NCBI RefSeq assembly: GCF_030020805.1
Contig: NZ_CP125098.1
Location: 1,530,001 to 1,594,000 of the forward strand
Direction of reading: 5' to 3'
Origin: Paenibacillus sp. RC67
Lineage (GTDB): Bacteria; Bacillota; Bacilli; Paenibacillales; NBRC-103111
DNA: 64,000 nt
Shown here piece after piece: positions 8,573 through 16,457 of this stretch (the first letter of the stretch is position 1; every line of letters starts with the position of its first letter). The notes under the pieces were generated by a model that saw nothing but the letters and a program-made list of their open reading frames with translations, was not told where the DNA came from and did no database searches. A program made the position numbers and the translations under genes.

Positions 8573-8664
8573 TAACTAACGGGTAACGATAGTTCAATCA
8601 ACACTACGGCAGCCGGCCAGACGATCGGTTGCCGTCTTTCGTTGAGTAACGGGCAGGATAACGG
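8573..8664 (+). repeat. Cassette repeat, complete
   Basis: Left part AACTAACGGGTAACGATAG with TTCAAT, hairpin ACGGCAGCCGG/CGGTTGCCGT (8606-8636), right part GAGTAACGGGCAGGATAACGG. Confidence 0.85.
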
Positions 8665-8712
8665 AATGATGGTTCTCAAATTATTAATAATCATCCAATG
8701 TTCCTAGCAACA

Positions 8713-9114
8713 TTATTGTTGTTTCACATAATTTTCGTATTGTTCTTTTGTACCAATAAAGAATGTTGCAACTGTTTGATTATCTTCGCCTCCACCATGC
8801 GAAGACACCCCAGAAAAATGCTCATGGCTTACTTTCTTACGCTGACCCTGATTGTCAACATAGTATACCTCAACAGGTCCACTTTCCATGGTATTTGAGG
8901 TTTTCAACTTACCTGACCTAGGTATGTGATAAATAAATGTATTTCTTTCTTTGGTAAGTGGTGGGTAATCTGATTGGTCAAAAGTAACTCTTACTTCTCC
9001 AACAAAGTTTTCTGGTAAGAGGTAAATATGAAGTGGATTTTTATTTGTTGTAGTTATTAGAAAGATTAAGCCTAGTACCATTATTGTTAAGGATATAAAT
9101 ACATACTTCTTCAA
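8713..9114 (-). CDS. Membrane-anchored DUF6843-like protein
   Basis: Minus-strand ATG at 9114 has AAGGAAGAG upstream. The 133-aa protein starts with a Lys pair and a hydrophobic helix (about residues 4-21), so it should be anchored outside the membrane. The folded part contains LPENFVGEVRVTFDQSDYPP and IYHIPRSGKLKTSN, the pattern I associate with DUF6843, a family without known function in Bacillales. It is one of few genes reading against the array, between a complete repeat and an isolated right part. Confidence 0.65.
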   Translation of the reverse strand: MKKYVFISLTIMVLGLIFLITTTNKNPLHIYLLPENFVGEVRVTFDQSDYPPLTKERNTFIYHIPRSGKLKTSNTMESGPVEVYYVDNQGQRKKVSHEHFSGVSSHGGGEDNQTVATFFIGTKEQYENYVKQQ

Positions 9115-9210
9115 ATGAAACTCTTCCTTTCAATGGGATAGTACATTAGTATTGACGCAAAAATATACAAAAAGTTACCAATTTCATACGTTGTAAATTA
9201 GTGGGAAACC

Positions 9211-9234
9211 GTTAAACTAACGGGCAGTAGAACG
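9211..9234 (+). repeat. Cassette repeat, right part
   Basis: AACTAACGGGCAGTAGAACG. No left part or hairpin is visible before it; the preceding gene is in reverse orientation. The surrounding 236 bases hold nothing else I can support. Confidence 0.65.
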
Positions 9235-9350
9235 TAGTACTAGACAACTAATAATTACAACGCTTCTTCTCCACATAGTTGTTGTAAAATCCGTTTCTCC
9301 GTATGATGGAAGTTATCAAGGCGTTACTTAACAAGGAAGGTGTTAAAAGG

Positions 9351-10307
9351 ATGTATATATTTCAAGCAATAGAGATCCAACAATTTAAGCTTGGAAGCTC
9401 GAAAATTATAAGCCCGGAGGTCGGATTTGGACAAGAAACTGCTCAGTTTAGAGGCTCTCTGCTGACTTTGTTTGGGGAACCAAATTTCAAGACTTCGAAT
9501 GCCGAAAATGCTTTCCAGTACGCCATTAGAGCGACAGACAACACAGGACAAGCCTATACATTCACTGTTTATGAAGGATCAAGTGGCCTAGCGATCGGAA
9601 GCCATCACAGAGATACTTCAACCCTTCTGGCTGCGCAAACATTCGTTCAGTATGTGAAGGAAGCATCACCTGCTGATTTTGAAGAAAAAATGGTCTATGG
9701 TGATACAGGAAGTAGAATCGTCTATGGTTGCAAAGACGGCGTTTGCTACTACAATGAAACTTTACCATTCTCAAATGTATCACATAATTATGAGGAACTG
9801 CCGCAGTTATCCCAAAGCCAACTGGACGAGGTGCTAGCAATCGATTTTTCGAACACGACAGATGAGGATTCATGGTTCTGGAAAGAAGAATTATTGAAAT
9901 TTTCCAACGTTCATTTCCCTTCGATTCGTGATTTAATGCGAAAGGATCTGAGTTTGAGTCGAGCGAATACTGTTAGCTTGAAAGAAGTAGAACAGATCGG
10001 CCTTGAGGAAGGATTCCACCCGAATTTCAGCGCCAGTACTCCCGAAATGGCGTTGATAGCCTTAGGAGAAGTATGGGCATGGAAAACAACGGCAGGAAAA
10101 GCAACCCAGAAGAGACACCTTGATTGCTCTTCATTTGCTTGGACGCTTTCGCGTGCTGTCTATGGGTTTCATGGCGGTAATTTGAATAAAAACCATGCTC
10201 GTGCAAATGCACTGTACGAAGCATATGAAGATAAAATTTCTTCTCAAGAAGATACACTCAGATTCTTCTATGCCTTACTTGATCTCTTTAAATTTAAGCG
10301 GCTGTAA
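9351..10307 (+). CDS. Hypothetical cassette protein, about 318 aa
   Basis: Start ATG 9351 is preferred because AAGGAAGGTG lies eight bases upstream; an upstream in-frame ATG at 9303 is possible. The N-terminal 120 residues (LFGEPNFKTSNAENAFQY, then FTVYEGSSGLAIGSH) recall small immunity-like proteins of Bacillales, but I cannot name the family. The C-terminal part is acidic and Trp/Phe rich. There is no signal peptide. An IS110-family element separates the gene from its repeat at 12121. Confidence 0.55.
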   Translation: MYIFQAIEIQQFKLGSSKIISPEVGFGQETAQFRGSLLTLFGEPNFKTSNAENAFQYAIRATDNTGQAYTFTVYEGSSGLAIGSHHRDTSTLLAAQTFVQYVKEASPADFEEKMVYGDTGSRIVYGCKDGVCYYNETLPFSNVSHNYEELPQLSQSQLDEVLAIDFSNTTDEDSWFWKEELLKFSNVHFPSIRDLMRKDLSLSRANTVSLKEVEQIGLEEGFHPNFSASTPEMALIALGEVWAWKTTAGKATQKRHLDCSSFAWTLSRAVYGFHGGNLNKNHARANALYEAYEDKISSQEDTLRFFYALLDLFKFKRL

Positions 10308-10333
10308 TATGGATGTACGCAAAAGGGATTAAG

Positions 10334-10769
10334 CTCCCATGAAAATTAAAACCGCAGTTTCAGAAAATGGCTGCACTAAAGAAGACGCAGTTCATTCATT
10401 TTTTAAAAGCGTCTTAAAGGTGGGGGGAACTAGGAATTAGCCGCAATCGTCACTGAATAACCTAGGCACTCCAGTCTACGAACGGCATAATTTACAATAG
10501 ATTGTTGCTTCTGTTTGTCATAGTAATCCTCACCAAGATCCACATACATTTCTCCCATGAAAATTAAAACCGCAGTTTCAGAAAATGGCTGCACTAAAGA
10601 AGACGCAGTTCATTCATTTTTTAAAAGCGTCTTAAAGGTGGGGGGAACTAGGAATTAGCCGCAATCGTCACTGAATAACCTAGGCACTCCAGTCTACGAA
10701 CGGCATAATTTACAATAGATTGTTGCTTCTGTTTGTCATAGTAATCCTCACCAAGATCCACATACATTT
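10334..10769. repeat. 218-bp perfect-looking tandem duplication of the IS110 3' end
   Basis: 10334-10551 and 10552-10769 appear identical. Each starts CTCCCATGAAAATT, includes the 3' non-coding end and the last ~120 bases of the transposase gene, and ends CCACATACATTT. The second copy continues into the intact gene. This could come from self-insertion or slippage. Confidence 0.85.
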
Positions 10770-11865
10770 CTTTACGAGTTAGTAGATAAAACGCAATCCT
10801 TAACATAGCATGAGCAACATTTACAGCTGCTCGCTTTTTACCTTTTCGTGCGGCAGTACGTCTATACATCGCACCGAGAAAGTTCTTGGATGCTGCAACG
10901 GAATGGGCTGCTTCTACCAAAGCAGATTTAAGATACTTGTTCCCGTTTGTGGTTTTGGCAGATTTCTTTTTACCTGCACTCTCATTATGTCCAGGTACCA
11001 ATCCAGCCCAAGAGCATAAATGCGCTGCACTGGGAAACTGTTGTTTAATGTCCGTTCCAATCTCCGCTAGGATTTGCTCTGCCATTCGAGTGGCTACTCC
11101 AGGGATTGAATCTAACCGTTCAACATCTTCCTGAAAAGATTCCACCCGCGCAGCAACTTCTTTGTCGAGAGCTTCTACCTGTTCACTTAAAAAATCAATG
11201 TGAGTCAAAATGGTCCTAATCATCAGACGTTGGTGGGGGTTTACATAACCTTGAAGAGCAAGTTCGAGTTCGTTCTTTTTCCGCTTCAGGGTACGCCTAG
11301 CGAAGCTCGCTAGTTTTTCGGGATCATCTTCGCCATCTGCAATGGCACGCAGCATGTCACGAGAGGAGACACCCATAATATCCGAGACAACGGAGCCAAG
11401 CTTAATGTTTGCTCCTTCGAGGACCTTCTGAATGCGATTGTGTTGTCTGGATCTCTCTTCGATGATGCTGCGGCGATACCGAACAAGCTCTCGAAGTTCA
11501 CGTTGATTTCGGTTTGGAATGAAGCTAGCTTTGAGTAGTCCATGACGGAGAAGCTTGGCGATCCATTCCGAATCCTTGACATCTGTTTTACGTCCAGGCA
11601 ATGCCTTCATATGCTGGGCATTCACCACTAAAAATTCAATGCCCTCAGCTTCAAGCAGGTTGACGATTGGCTTCCAAAATACGCCTGTGCTTTCCATCGC
11701 AACGTGGGAACATTCATGTTGTTTAATCCAATCAATGAGTTGCAATAGATGCACCGTTTTAGTTGAAAACGTTTGAATCTCCTTTCCTTTAGAAGTGAGG
11801 ATGCACGCTGTAATATTATCCTTATGAATGTCCATACCGCATGCCCGTTCAATGACAACTTCCAC
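10648..11865 (-). CDS. IS110-family transposase (DEDD)
   Basis: The N-terminal RuvC-like DEDD domain shows ACGMDIHKD (Asp), VAMESTGVFW (Glu) and GRKTDVKDSEWIA (paired Asp). The C-terminal Tnp_20 domain shows SIPGVATRMAEQILAEIG, LCSWAGLVPGHNESAGKK and AAHSVAAS with the conserved Ser. GTG 11865 with GAGAGG upstream is my preferred start; an in-frame ATG at 11916 is the alternative. About 405 aa, full length for the family. Such transposases use a small structured RNA encoded by the element to pair target and donor DNA. The gene appears intact. Confidence 0.9.
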   Translation of the reverse strand: MEVVIERACGMDIHKDNITACILTSKGKEIQTFSTKTVHLLQLIDWIKQHECSHVAMESTGVFWKPIVNLLEAEGIEFLVVNAQHMKALPGRKTDVKDSEWIAKLLRHGLLKASFIPNRNQRELRELVRYRRSIIEERSRQHNRIQKVLEGANIKLGSVVSDIMGVSSRDMLRAIADGEDDPEKLASFARRTLKRKKNELELALQGYVNPHQRLMIRTILTHIDFLSEQVEALDKEVAARVESFQEDVERLDSIPGVATRMAEQILAEIGTDIKQQFPSAAHLCSWAGLVPGHNESAGKKKSAKTTNGNKYLKSALVEAAHSVAASKNFLGAMYRRTAARKGKKRAAVNVAHAMLRIAFYLLTRKEMYVDLGEDYYDKQKQQSIVNYAVRRLECLGYSVTIAANS

Positions 11866-12119
11866 CTTAATGACGTCCTCTCTACGGCTAAAATAGGTAA
11901 GAGGCTGGTGCAACAATCAGAGTAGGATTAATCTCCCATGAGTGCTTCCCGAAAGGGAGCGACAATCTGTGATGCACCGTGATCGTTGGAGTCAGACTAA
12001 CGGATGGGCTCTAAGGCACCATAGCTTATCGACCTTCCTCTCCCAGCCATGGTAGCAGTATTGACGGATTCTTCGTCCCATTTTCATCATCTGTGGTGCA
12101 GCGCTTGCGCTGCATGTGT
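11866..12119 (-). ncRNA. Candidate bridge-RNA region of IS110 element 1
   Basis: In classical IS110 elements the bridge (seek) RNA comes from the non-coding stretch before the transposase. Here that 5' stretch contains several short stems, for example CTTCCCGAAAGGGAG (11945) and the GCAGCGC/GCGCTGC hairpin near 12100. No transcript boundaries can be set from sequence alone. Confidence 0.35.
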
Positions 12120-12212
12120 GGCTAACGGGTACGATAGCTCAATGAGTACTTTGTAAAGGTAGCCGGCTTATGTCGGTTACCTTTTCTCAACTAACGGGCA
12201 GTTTACGTTAAT
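12119..12212 (+). repeat. Cassette repeat, complete, abutting IS110 element 1
   Basis: Left part GGCTAACGGGTACGATAG with CTCAAT, hairpin AAAGGTAGCCGG/CGGTTACCTTT (12155-12183), right part AACTAACGGGCAGTTTACG. Confidence 0.85.
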
Positions 12213-12291
12213 ACGGCTGAGGGGTTCAACAGCTTCCGTACGAATAGATAAAAGCAGATAAATGTAAAGACAGTAGAGGAGAGCTAAGAAA

Positions 12292-12657
12292 ATGGAATTA
12301 ATTGAACTTCGGATACCAGCAGGTTTTGCTATTTGCTATAACAAGTTTCATGATGTTGAACCAGAACCAGATGAAAACGGATATATCAAGAATTGGCACT
12401 ATTTCACCGAAGATTTGTTGCAAATCAATAAGATGGAGTTAGTGCAGGGCGAATGGATTGTGCCGAAACGTGGACAGGAAAGACTTATTATCGATTTAGG
12501 ATGGTCTCCAGATTCTAGAGCCGACGGAGAGTACTTACTGGTAGTCGTAAATGATAATTGGGATACGATGAAGGAAAAGCGGTCAAAAAATCGTTTTGAG
12601 ATTAAAGAAACTCTAGAAAATTGGCTAGAATTGATTCTTACAAAGCAATTCAAATGA
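12292..12657 (+). CDS. Hypothetical cassette protein, 121 aa
   Basis: AGGAGAGC precedes ATG 12292. The protein is acidic, without signal peptide or membrane segment, and alternates short beta-like strands (LIELRIPAGFAICYNKF, YLLVVVNDNW). It looks like a small single-domain protein of the immunity-protein type, but I recognise no family. Complete repeats stand on both sides, so it is a clear one-gene cassette. Confidence 0.65.
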   Translation: MELIELRIPAGFAICYNKFHDVEPEPDENGYIKNWHYFTEDLLQINKMELVQGEWIVPKRGQERLIIDLGWSPDSRADGEYLLVVVNDNWDTMKEKRSKNRFEIKETLENWLELILTKQFK

Positions 12658-12721
12658 GATACCTAAATGCTCCAAATATGGAGGCAGAAACGGTCTGGAC
12701 AGCCAAGTTCGTAAGTTTCAT

Positions 12722-12796
12722 TGCACTAAAGGGTACAATAGTGTGGAGCAAGGATAGCTCCTTTTTGATGTTATTGAAGGGCAGTTATGCTTAACA
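12722..12796 (+). repeat. Cassette repeat, complete, terminator-like hairpin
   Basis: Left part GCACTAAAGGGTACAATAG, hairpin GGAGC/GCTCC followed by T5, right part ATTGAAGGGCAGTTATG in which TAACG is lost. Confidence 0.75.
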
Positions 12797-12856
12797 AGCT
12801 ACTATGGTAAAATGAATTTGATCTAAGACTGCTGGTGATCTTTAAAAAGGAGTTTT

Positions 12857-13315
12857 ATGAGAAAACTAAGAAAACACCTGTTGAATCTAGCGTTGGGTGA
12901 GTTAGTAGCTGCTTTTACTTTTTTGGTTGTATTTAAACTTTATTTAGATTTAGGATTCGCGAGCTTGCTTGCGTTATCATTCCTTGTGTTTCAATTAATT
13001 CAAGGTGTGCTGTATTGGGTATTTAGATCTCAATCATTAGGTAAAGAGAAATCATTGTTAATGCGGAAAACCCTAATCATGCTAAGAAGAACGAATCTTC
13101 TTTTGGCTGTGTTAGTAGTTATTTTATTGGTAATGCTTGCACAGAATAAAAGAGACCTATTTCTAGGTATGTTAATTTATGTTTTTTCCGTGATAGAATA
13201 CATAAATTACTACTGGTATCGTTTAAGCTATGGGAAGTCGGGTTTCAATATCAAATTACTTATTCAAGCTGGTTTAAAGCCTTCGAGTATTCATAAATTA
13301 TTAAAAAGAAAATAA
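12857..13315 (+). CDS. Small integral membrane protein, 152 aa
   Basis: AAGGAG precedes ATG 12857 by six bases. Four hydrophobic helices are visible (about residues 12-30, 36-54, 75-95 and 99-118), with a basic N-terminus (MRKLRKH) and a basic C-terminal tail ending LLKRK. I do not recognise the family. It lies between two repeats as a one-gene cassette. Confidence 0.65.
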   Translation: MRKLRKHLLNLALGELVAAFTFLVVFKLYLDLGFASLLALSFLVFQLIQGVLYWVFRSQSLGKEKSLLMRKTLIMLRRTNLLLAVLVVILLVMLAQNKRDLFLGMLIYVFSVIEYINYYWYRLSYGKSGFNIKLLIQAGLKPSSIHKLLKRK

Positions 13316-13334
13316 TTCTCTAAATTATTGGATA

Positions 13335-13465
13335 ACTGATTGACAAAAGGCTGCCAACATAAGCGGTAGCCTTTCCCAACCGGGAAACAAGAGCACAATA
13401 GGTGATTCAGTAGGCTGCCGGCGATCGGCGGCCTATTGAAGTAACGGGCAGTATCGTTCAGTTAA
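13335..13465 (+). repeat. Double cassette repeat (two hairpins)
   Basis: First hairpin AAAGGCTGCC/GGTAGCCTTT at 13346-13374 with an eroded left part. A second hairpin AATAGGC-TGCCGG/CGGCGGCCTATT lies at 13397-13438 and is followed by GAAGTAACGGGCAGTATCG. Two sites stand back to back with no gene between, as if a cassette had been lost. Confidence 0.7.
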
Positions 13466-13535
13466 TGCCCAATAAAAAGCAACCGAAACATTTCAATTTC
13501 TTCAACGTCTAATAACTTGAAATGGAGGAAAGGTG

Positions 13536-13775
13536 ATGAGAATCAATAAGCGAATCCTTACTACGTTCCTTATTGTTGTTCTTCTGTTCGGAGCATTGAT
13601 TTATTCTCTAATTGGTATGAATATTCGAGTTAAACTTGCAGAAATGATTATCGAAACGAGATTCCAACCTTATGTTTCGATACTGGTTGGCACTACCCAA
13701 AGAGACCAGATGTTACAAGAGAGAATCATCAGAGTCTGTGGGTATCTCCCCGATGAAAATCATCCATGTATGTAA
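13536..13775 (+). CDS. Small single-pass membrane protein, 79 aa
   Basis: GGAGG precedes ATG 13536 by seven bases. One hydrophobic helix follows a basic start (MRINKRILTTFLIVVLLFGA). The rest is a short polar domain with a Cys pair near the C-terminus (VCGYLPDENHPCM). It could be a secreted or anchored small protein. Family not recognised. One-gene cassette. Confidence 0.6.
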   Translation: MRINKRILTTFLIVVLLFGALIYSLIGMNIRVKLAEMIIETRFQPYVSILVGTTQRDQMLQERIIRVCGYLPDENHPCM

Positions 13776-13785
13776 GTTAAATTAA

Positions 13786-13860
13786 ACTAACGGGTACGAT
13801 AGTATGGAGCTGCCTCAAGGATAGCTCCTTTTTTGATGTTCATTGAAGTAACAGGCAGTT
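13786..13860 (+). repeat. Cassette repeat, complete, terminator-like hairpin
   Basis: Left part AACTAACGGGTACGATAG, hairpin GGAGCTGCC/ATAGCTCC followed by T6, right part TTGAAGTAACAGGCAG. Confidence 0.85.
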
Positions 13861-13910
13861 TTCTTCCAATATGTGTTAATATTTATGTAGACTAAAAAGG
13901 GGTGATATGC

Positions 13911-14315
13911 TTGGCTTTTAACGATACTTTTAGGTTTGGTGCCCATGCAATAATACTTAATTCCAATGGACAAACACTGCTATTAAAGAGGACTTATGGA
14001 GATAAGGGGTGGAGTTTCCCTGGTGGTAGTGTTGAGCCTGGCGAAACCATTCATCAGGCATTACACCGAGAATGTCTTGAAGAACTTGGAATAGATGTAA
14101 GGGATGTAGTATTAACGGGATTTTATTATCACAGTAAGTATAATTCGCAAGCAGCGATTTTTCGCTGTTCAATCCCTGAGGAAATGGAAATAACACTTAA
14201 TTATGAACACTCCGAATTTAGGTGGATGCATTTATCAGAATTAAGTGAGACTCATCGAATAAGGGTCTTAGATGCTTTGGAGTTTAATGGGCAAGTTACA
14301 AGTCGTGCATTTTAA
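13911..14315 (+). CDS. Nudix hydrolase
   Basis: GGGGTG at 13899-13904 suits TTG 13911; GTG 13902 overlaps that site. About 134 aa. A perfect Nudix box is present: G-SVEPG-E, seven residues, then RECLEELGI. The strand before it (LLLKRTYGDKGWSFPGG) is typical of mutT/8-oxo-dGTPase-like members, though the substrate cannot be deduced. One-gene cassette; it differs from the Nudix protein at 2107. Confidence 0.85.
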   Translation: MAFNDTFRFGAHAIILNSNGQTLLLKRTYGDKGWSFPGGSVEPGETIHQALHRECLEELGIDVRDVVLTGFYYHSKYNSQAAIFRCSIPEEMEITLNYEHSEFRWMHLSELSETHRIRVLDALEFNGQVTSRAF

Positions 14316-14337
14316 ATCTTTATTGAAATCATGTTAT

Positions 14338-14398
14338 TTATTGAACTACCTATACGTATACAGCAGCAATGGGTCCCCAAATAACCAATTGCCGCTGA
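14338..14398 (+). repeat. Degenerate cassette repeat
   Basis: TTGAACTACCTATACGTAT is followed by AGCAGCAAT/AATTGCCGCTG as a weak hairpin. Between this and 14510 lies a 28-codon open tail ending at the TAA of the next repeat, probably the remains of a lost gene. Confidence 0.4.
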
Positions 14399-14509
14399 CT
14401 CCTGAAGGTTAGGAAGCCAGACGGATTAATAAAATGTAATCCCATTCTTTTTCTGGTTTGCATGTTACATTGATGAAGTTGATGAGGCAGTTCTTAAATG
14501 GTGTAAGTC

Positions 14510-14590
14510 ATTGAGCTAACCGGGTACGATAGTTCAATGAAACCAGCGGCAGTCTAAGACTTTTTTCAAGTCTCGGCCGCCGCTGTTTGA
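14510..14590 (+). repeat. Cassette repeat, left part and hairpin
   Basis: Left part GAGCTAACCGGGTACGATAG with TTCAAT, then hairpin AGCGGCAGTC/GGCCGCCGCT with a nested AAGACTT-type stem (14547-14585). The right part is missing; a matching one is at 15053. The hairpin may also terminate the minus-strand gene at 14639. Confidence 0.8.
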
Positions 14591-14638
14591 TTTTTTATCC
14601 AGTCAAATACTTAAATTTGGAATAGTACCTGGAATCAA

Positions 14639-14857
14639 TCAATTGGATTGTTGAGCTTGTTGGGATTGAAGAGAGGATTGTACTTGACTTACCATAGTCT
14701 GAGCTTGTGCTATCTCGGTAGATGCTTGTTTTAAAGCTTCTTCGCATAGCATGGGATCTGCTGCTGATTTCTCAATAGCCTGTGTAATAAGTTCTTTGGC
14801 AAGGGTCGTCATTGCTTCCGCTTTCTTTAATTGGTTCGTATCGACTTGTTGTGGCAT
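14639..14857 (-). CDS. Small helical protein, 72 aa
   Basis: AAAGGAG precedes ATG at 14857 on the minus strand by seven bases. The protein is almost wholly helical and rich in Ala, Gln and Ser (QTMVSQVQSSLQSQQAQQ at the C-terminus), lacks a membrane segment, and resembles small Paenibacillus proteins of unknown role. It reads against the array, between a repeat left part and a distant right part, so it may be a reverse-oriented cassette. Confidence 0.65.
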   Translation of the reverse strand: MPQQVDTNQLKKAEAMTTLAKELITQAIEKSAADPMLCEEALKQASTEIAQAQTMVSQVQSSLQSQQAQQSN

Positions 14858-15003
14858 TTTTTTCTCCTTTGATCATGGTTTTGGACACCTTGATATAATT
14901 TTCATTTGTACTTATATGTATACATGTCGGTTTGAACTATTGTTTGATCAATTGGCGAATCGTTCATTCGAATAATTCTATAATGAGATTTAATTGCGAA
15001 CGG

Positions 15004-15080
15004 AGGGGCAGCTATCACAGGACCCCTCTTGCAAATCCAGCTATTATGGACCAAGTAACGGGCAGATTAATACAACATAA
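15004..15080 (+). repeat. Cassette repeat, hairpin and right part
   Basis: GAGGGGC/ACCCCTC hairpin at 15003-15029, then CAAGTAACGGGCAGATTAAT at 15054. The stretch 14858-15003 holds the promoter region of the minus gene and no other feature I can support. Confidence 0.65.
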
Positions 15081-15226
15081 CAGTTTAGTCATCTTGGGTA
15101 TGTCTCAGAGATAGCAATCTGTAAGCTATATTTTTGATGTTTTGGCTATGATGATGGTATACTCAACGTTACAGAGTCTATGTAGTAGCAGTAGAAAAAA
15201 TAATGTATTAGGATTGTGATGAGCAT

Positions 15227-15256
15227 ATGGTTAAATCAGTTGATCAGACCTCCTAA
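15227..15256 (+). CDS. cat leader peptide (MVKSVDQTS)
   Basis: A nine-codon ORF with AGGATTGTGA upstream. It begins Met-Val-Lys-Ser, close to the known Bacillus cat-86 leader, where a ribosome stalled by chloramphenicol opens the following hairpin. Its stop codon lies inside the left arm of the hairpin, as in that system. Confidence 0.75.
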   Translation: MVKSVDQTS

Positions 15257-15284
15257 AATGAAAAACGCAATAATTTTAGGAGGT
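15248..15284 (+). promoter_or_regulatory. Translational attenuator hairpin of the cat gene
   Basis: ACCTCCTAAAAT (15248-15259) and ATTTTAGGAGGT (15273-15284) are a perfect 12-bp inverted repeat with a 13-base loop. The right arm contains the AGGAGG ribosome site of cat, so it would be sequestered until a ribosome stalls in the leader. Confidence 0.9.
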
Positions 15285-15292
15285 TATAATAA

Positions 15293-15952
15293 ATGATTTT
15301 CAATCCGATTGTCATTGATAACTGGAGTAGAAAAACCTATTTTGAACATTATTTATACAATGTCAGATGCACCTATAGCATGACTGCAAATATTGACATT
15401 ACCCGGCTGCTGGCAGAACTTAAGAATAAGGGGATTAAGCTGTACCCAGCACTAATCCACATGATAACTACGGTGGTAAACCGCCACAGTGAATTTCGCA
15501 CATGTCTTGATTCTGAGGGTAGGTTAGGTTGTTGGGACAGTTTGTCTCCTAGCTTTACAATTTTCCATGATGATGATAAGACTTTTTCAAGCATCTGGAC
15601 TTTGTACGGTGAAGATTTTAATGATTTCTACAGTCGTTATCTTGATGATATGAAAAAGTACGGAAGTGTTAAACAATTTGCTGCCAAAACAAACGAACCA
15701 CCAAACACCTTCCCCATTTCTAGCATCCCATGGGTCAGCTTCACGGGCTTTAACCTGAACGTCTATAACGAGGGAACCTATTTACTACCCATCTTTACAA
15801 TGGGGAAATATTTTCAGCATGACGAAAAAATACTGTTGCCATTATCGGGACAATTCCATCATGCCGTTTGCGACGGCTACCATGCCGGCTTGCTGTATAA
15901 TGAGCTACAATTACGTGCAGATACCTGTACGAAATGGTTGCCAAACAATTAA
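15293..15952 (+). CDS. cat: Type A chloramphenicol O-acetyltransferase
   Basis: The 219-aa length is typical of CatA trimers. The active-site motif HHAVCDGYH is present near the C-terminus, with the catalytic His and the structural Asp-Gly. The N-terminus FNPIVIDNWSRKTYFEHY and the SIPWVSFTGFNLNV segment match the family. It acetylates chloramphenicol with acetyl-CoA in the cytosol. Expression should be induced by the drug through the leader/hairpin directly upstream. The gene ends just before a cassette repeat, and a repeat right part precedes the leader, so this is a resistance cassette carrying its own regulation. Confidence 0.92.
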   Translation: MIFNPIVIDNWSRKTYFEHYLYNVRCTYSMTANIDITRLLAELKNKGIKLYPALIHMITTVVNRHSEFRTCLDSEGRLGCWDSLSPSFTIFHDDDKTFSSIWTLYGEDFNDFYSRYLDDMKKYGSVKQFAAKTNEPPNTFPISSIPWVSFTGFNLNVYNEGTYLLPIFTMGKYFQHDEKILLPLSGQFHHAVCDGYHAGLLYNELQLRADTCTKWLPNN

Positions 15953-15965
15953 TTAGCTACCACAT

Positions 15966-16062
15966 TCCGCAAACGGAGAGCGATAGTTGAATCAAATTCT
16001 ACGTAGGCAGCCGGCCAGAGCGATCGGCTGACTTTTCCACGCTAAAGGGGAGAAGAGCTATG
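15966..16062 (+). repeat. Cassette repeat, complete
   Basis: Left part GCAAACGGAGAGCGATAG with TTGAAT, hairpin GGCAGCCGG/CGGCTGA, right part GCTAAAGGGGAGAAGAGC. Confidence 0.7.
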
Positions 16063-16075
16063 GGGATATCGATGA

Positions 16076-16150
16076 TTAGGATATGAACAAGAATCTGATA
16101 TCCCGCGGATCGTTAACTGGAGCGATCTATTAGACATCCTCAAAGTATGA
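16076..16150 (+). pseudogene. C-terminal gene fragment, 24 codons
   Basis: A frame open after a TGA at 16073 reads LGYEQESDIPRIVNWSDLLD and ends at a TGA. It has no start codon or ribosome site, so it is best read as the tail of a lost cassette gene. Family not recognised. Confidence 0.3.
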
Positions 16151-16167
16151 AGAAGTGTAATGCAAAA

Positions 16168-16202
16168 ATGCCTTCAAACCACTGATTGTGGATTGAAGGC
16201 AT
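16168..16202 (-). terminator. Intrinsic terminator of the tRNA-fMet unit
   Basis: ATGCCTTCAA/TTGAAGGCAT with an inner CCAC/GTGG stem; on the minus strand it is followed by TTTTTGCA. Confidence 0.8.
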
Positions 16203-16234
16203 TTCTATTTATGTGACGAGCTTGAATTGTAAGT

Positions 16235-16311
<77 letters not shown>

Positions 16312-16357
16312 AAAGTATAATCGAGCACTGTGATCATTAACGTCGACCAGAGTTCTT

Positions 16358-16386
16358 ATAATACAGCAATTCACTCCAACATGCAA
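16358..16386 (-). promoter_or_regulatory. Promoter of tRNA-fMet
   Basis: On the minus strand TTGCAT (16386-16381), a 17-base spacer and TATTAT (16363-16358) stand about 47 bases before the tRNA 5' end. Confidence 0.7.
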
Positions 16387-16430
16387 GCCTTGGCTGAGAA
16401 GCTTTATGTAATACCCGACACCACTGGGGC

Positions 16431-16457
16431 GTTAAGCTATCGGGCAGGATAATTTGA
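16431..16457 (+). repeat. Cassette repeat, right part
   Basis: GTTAAGCTATCGGGCAGG followed by ATAATTTGAC. No hairpin is seen between it and the tRNA promoter. Confidence 0.65.

Larger units (their letters stand above)
10334..12119 (-). mobile_element. IS110-family insertion sequence 1
   Basis: The element contains one DEDD transposase on the minus strand, a 3' non-coding end at lower coordinates and about 250 bases of 5' non-coding sequence up to about 12119, ending in a GTGCAGCGC/GCGCTGCAT hairpin. The motif CTCCCATGA occurs at 10334, 10552 and 11932, with GGATTAA just before the outer two. Ends are approximate because IS110 elements lack terminal inverted repeats. It lies between a cassette gene and the left part of that gene's repeat. 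Confidence 0.7.
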
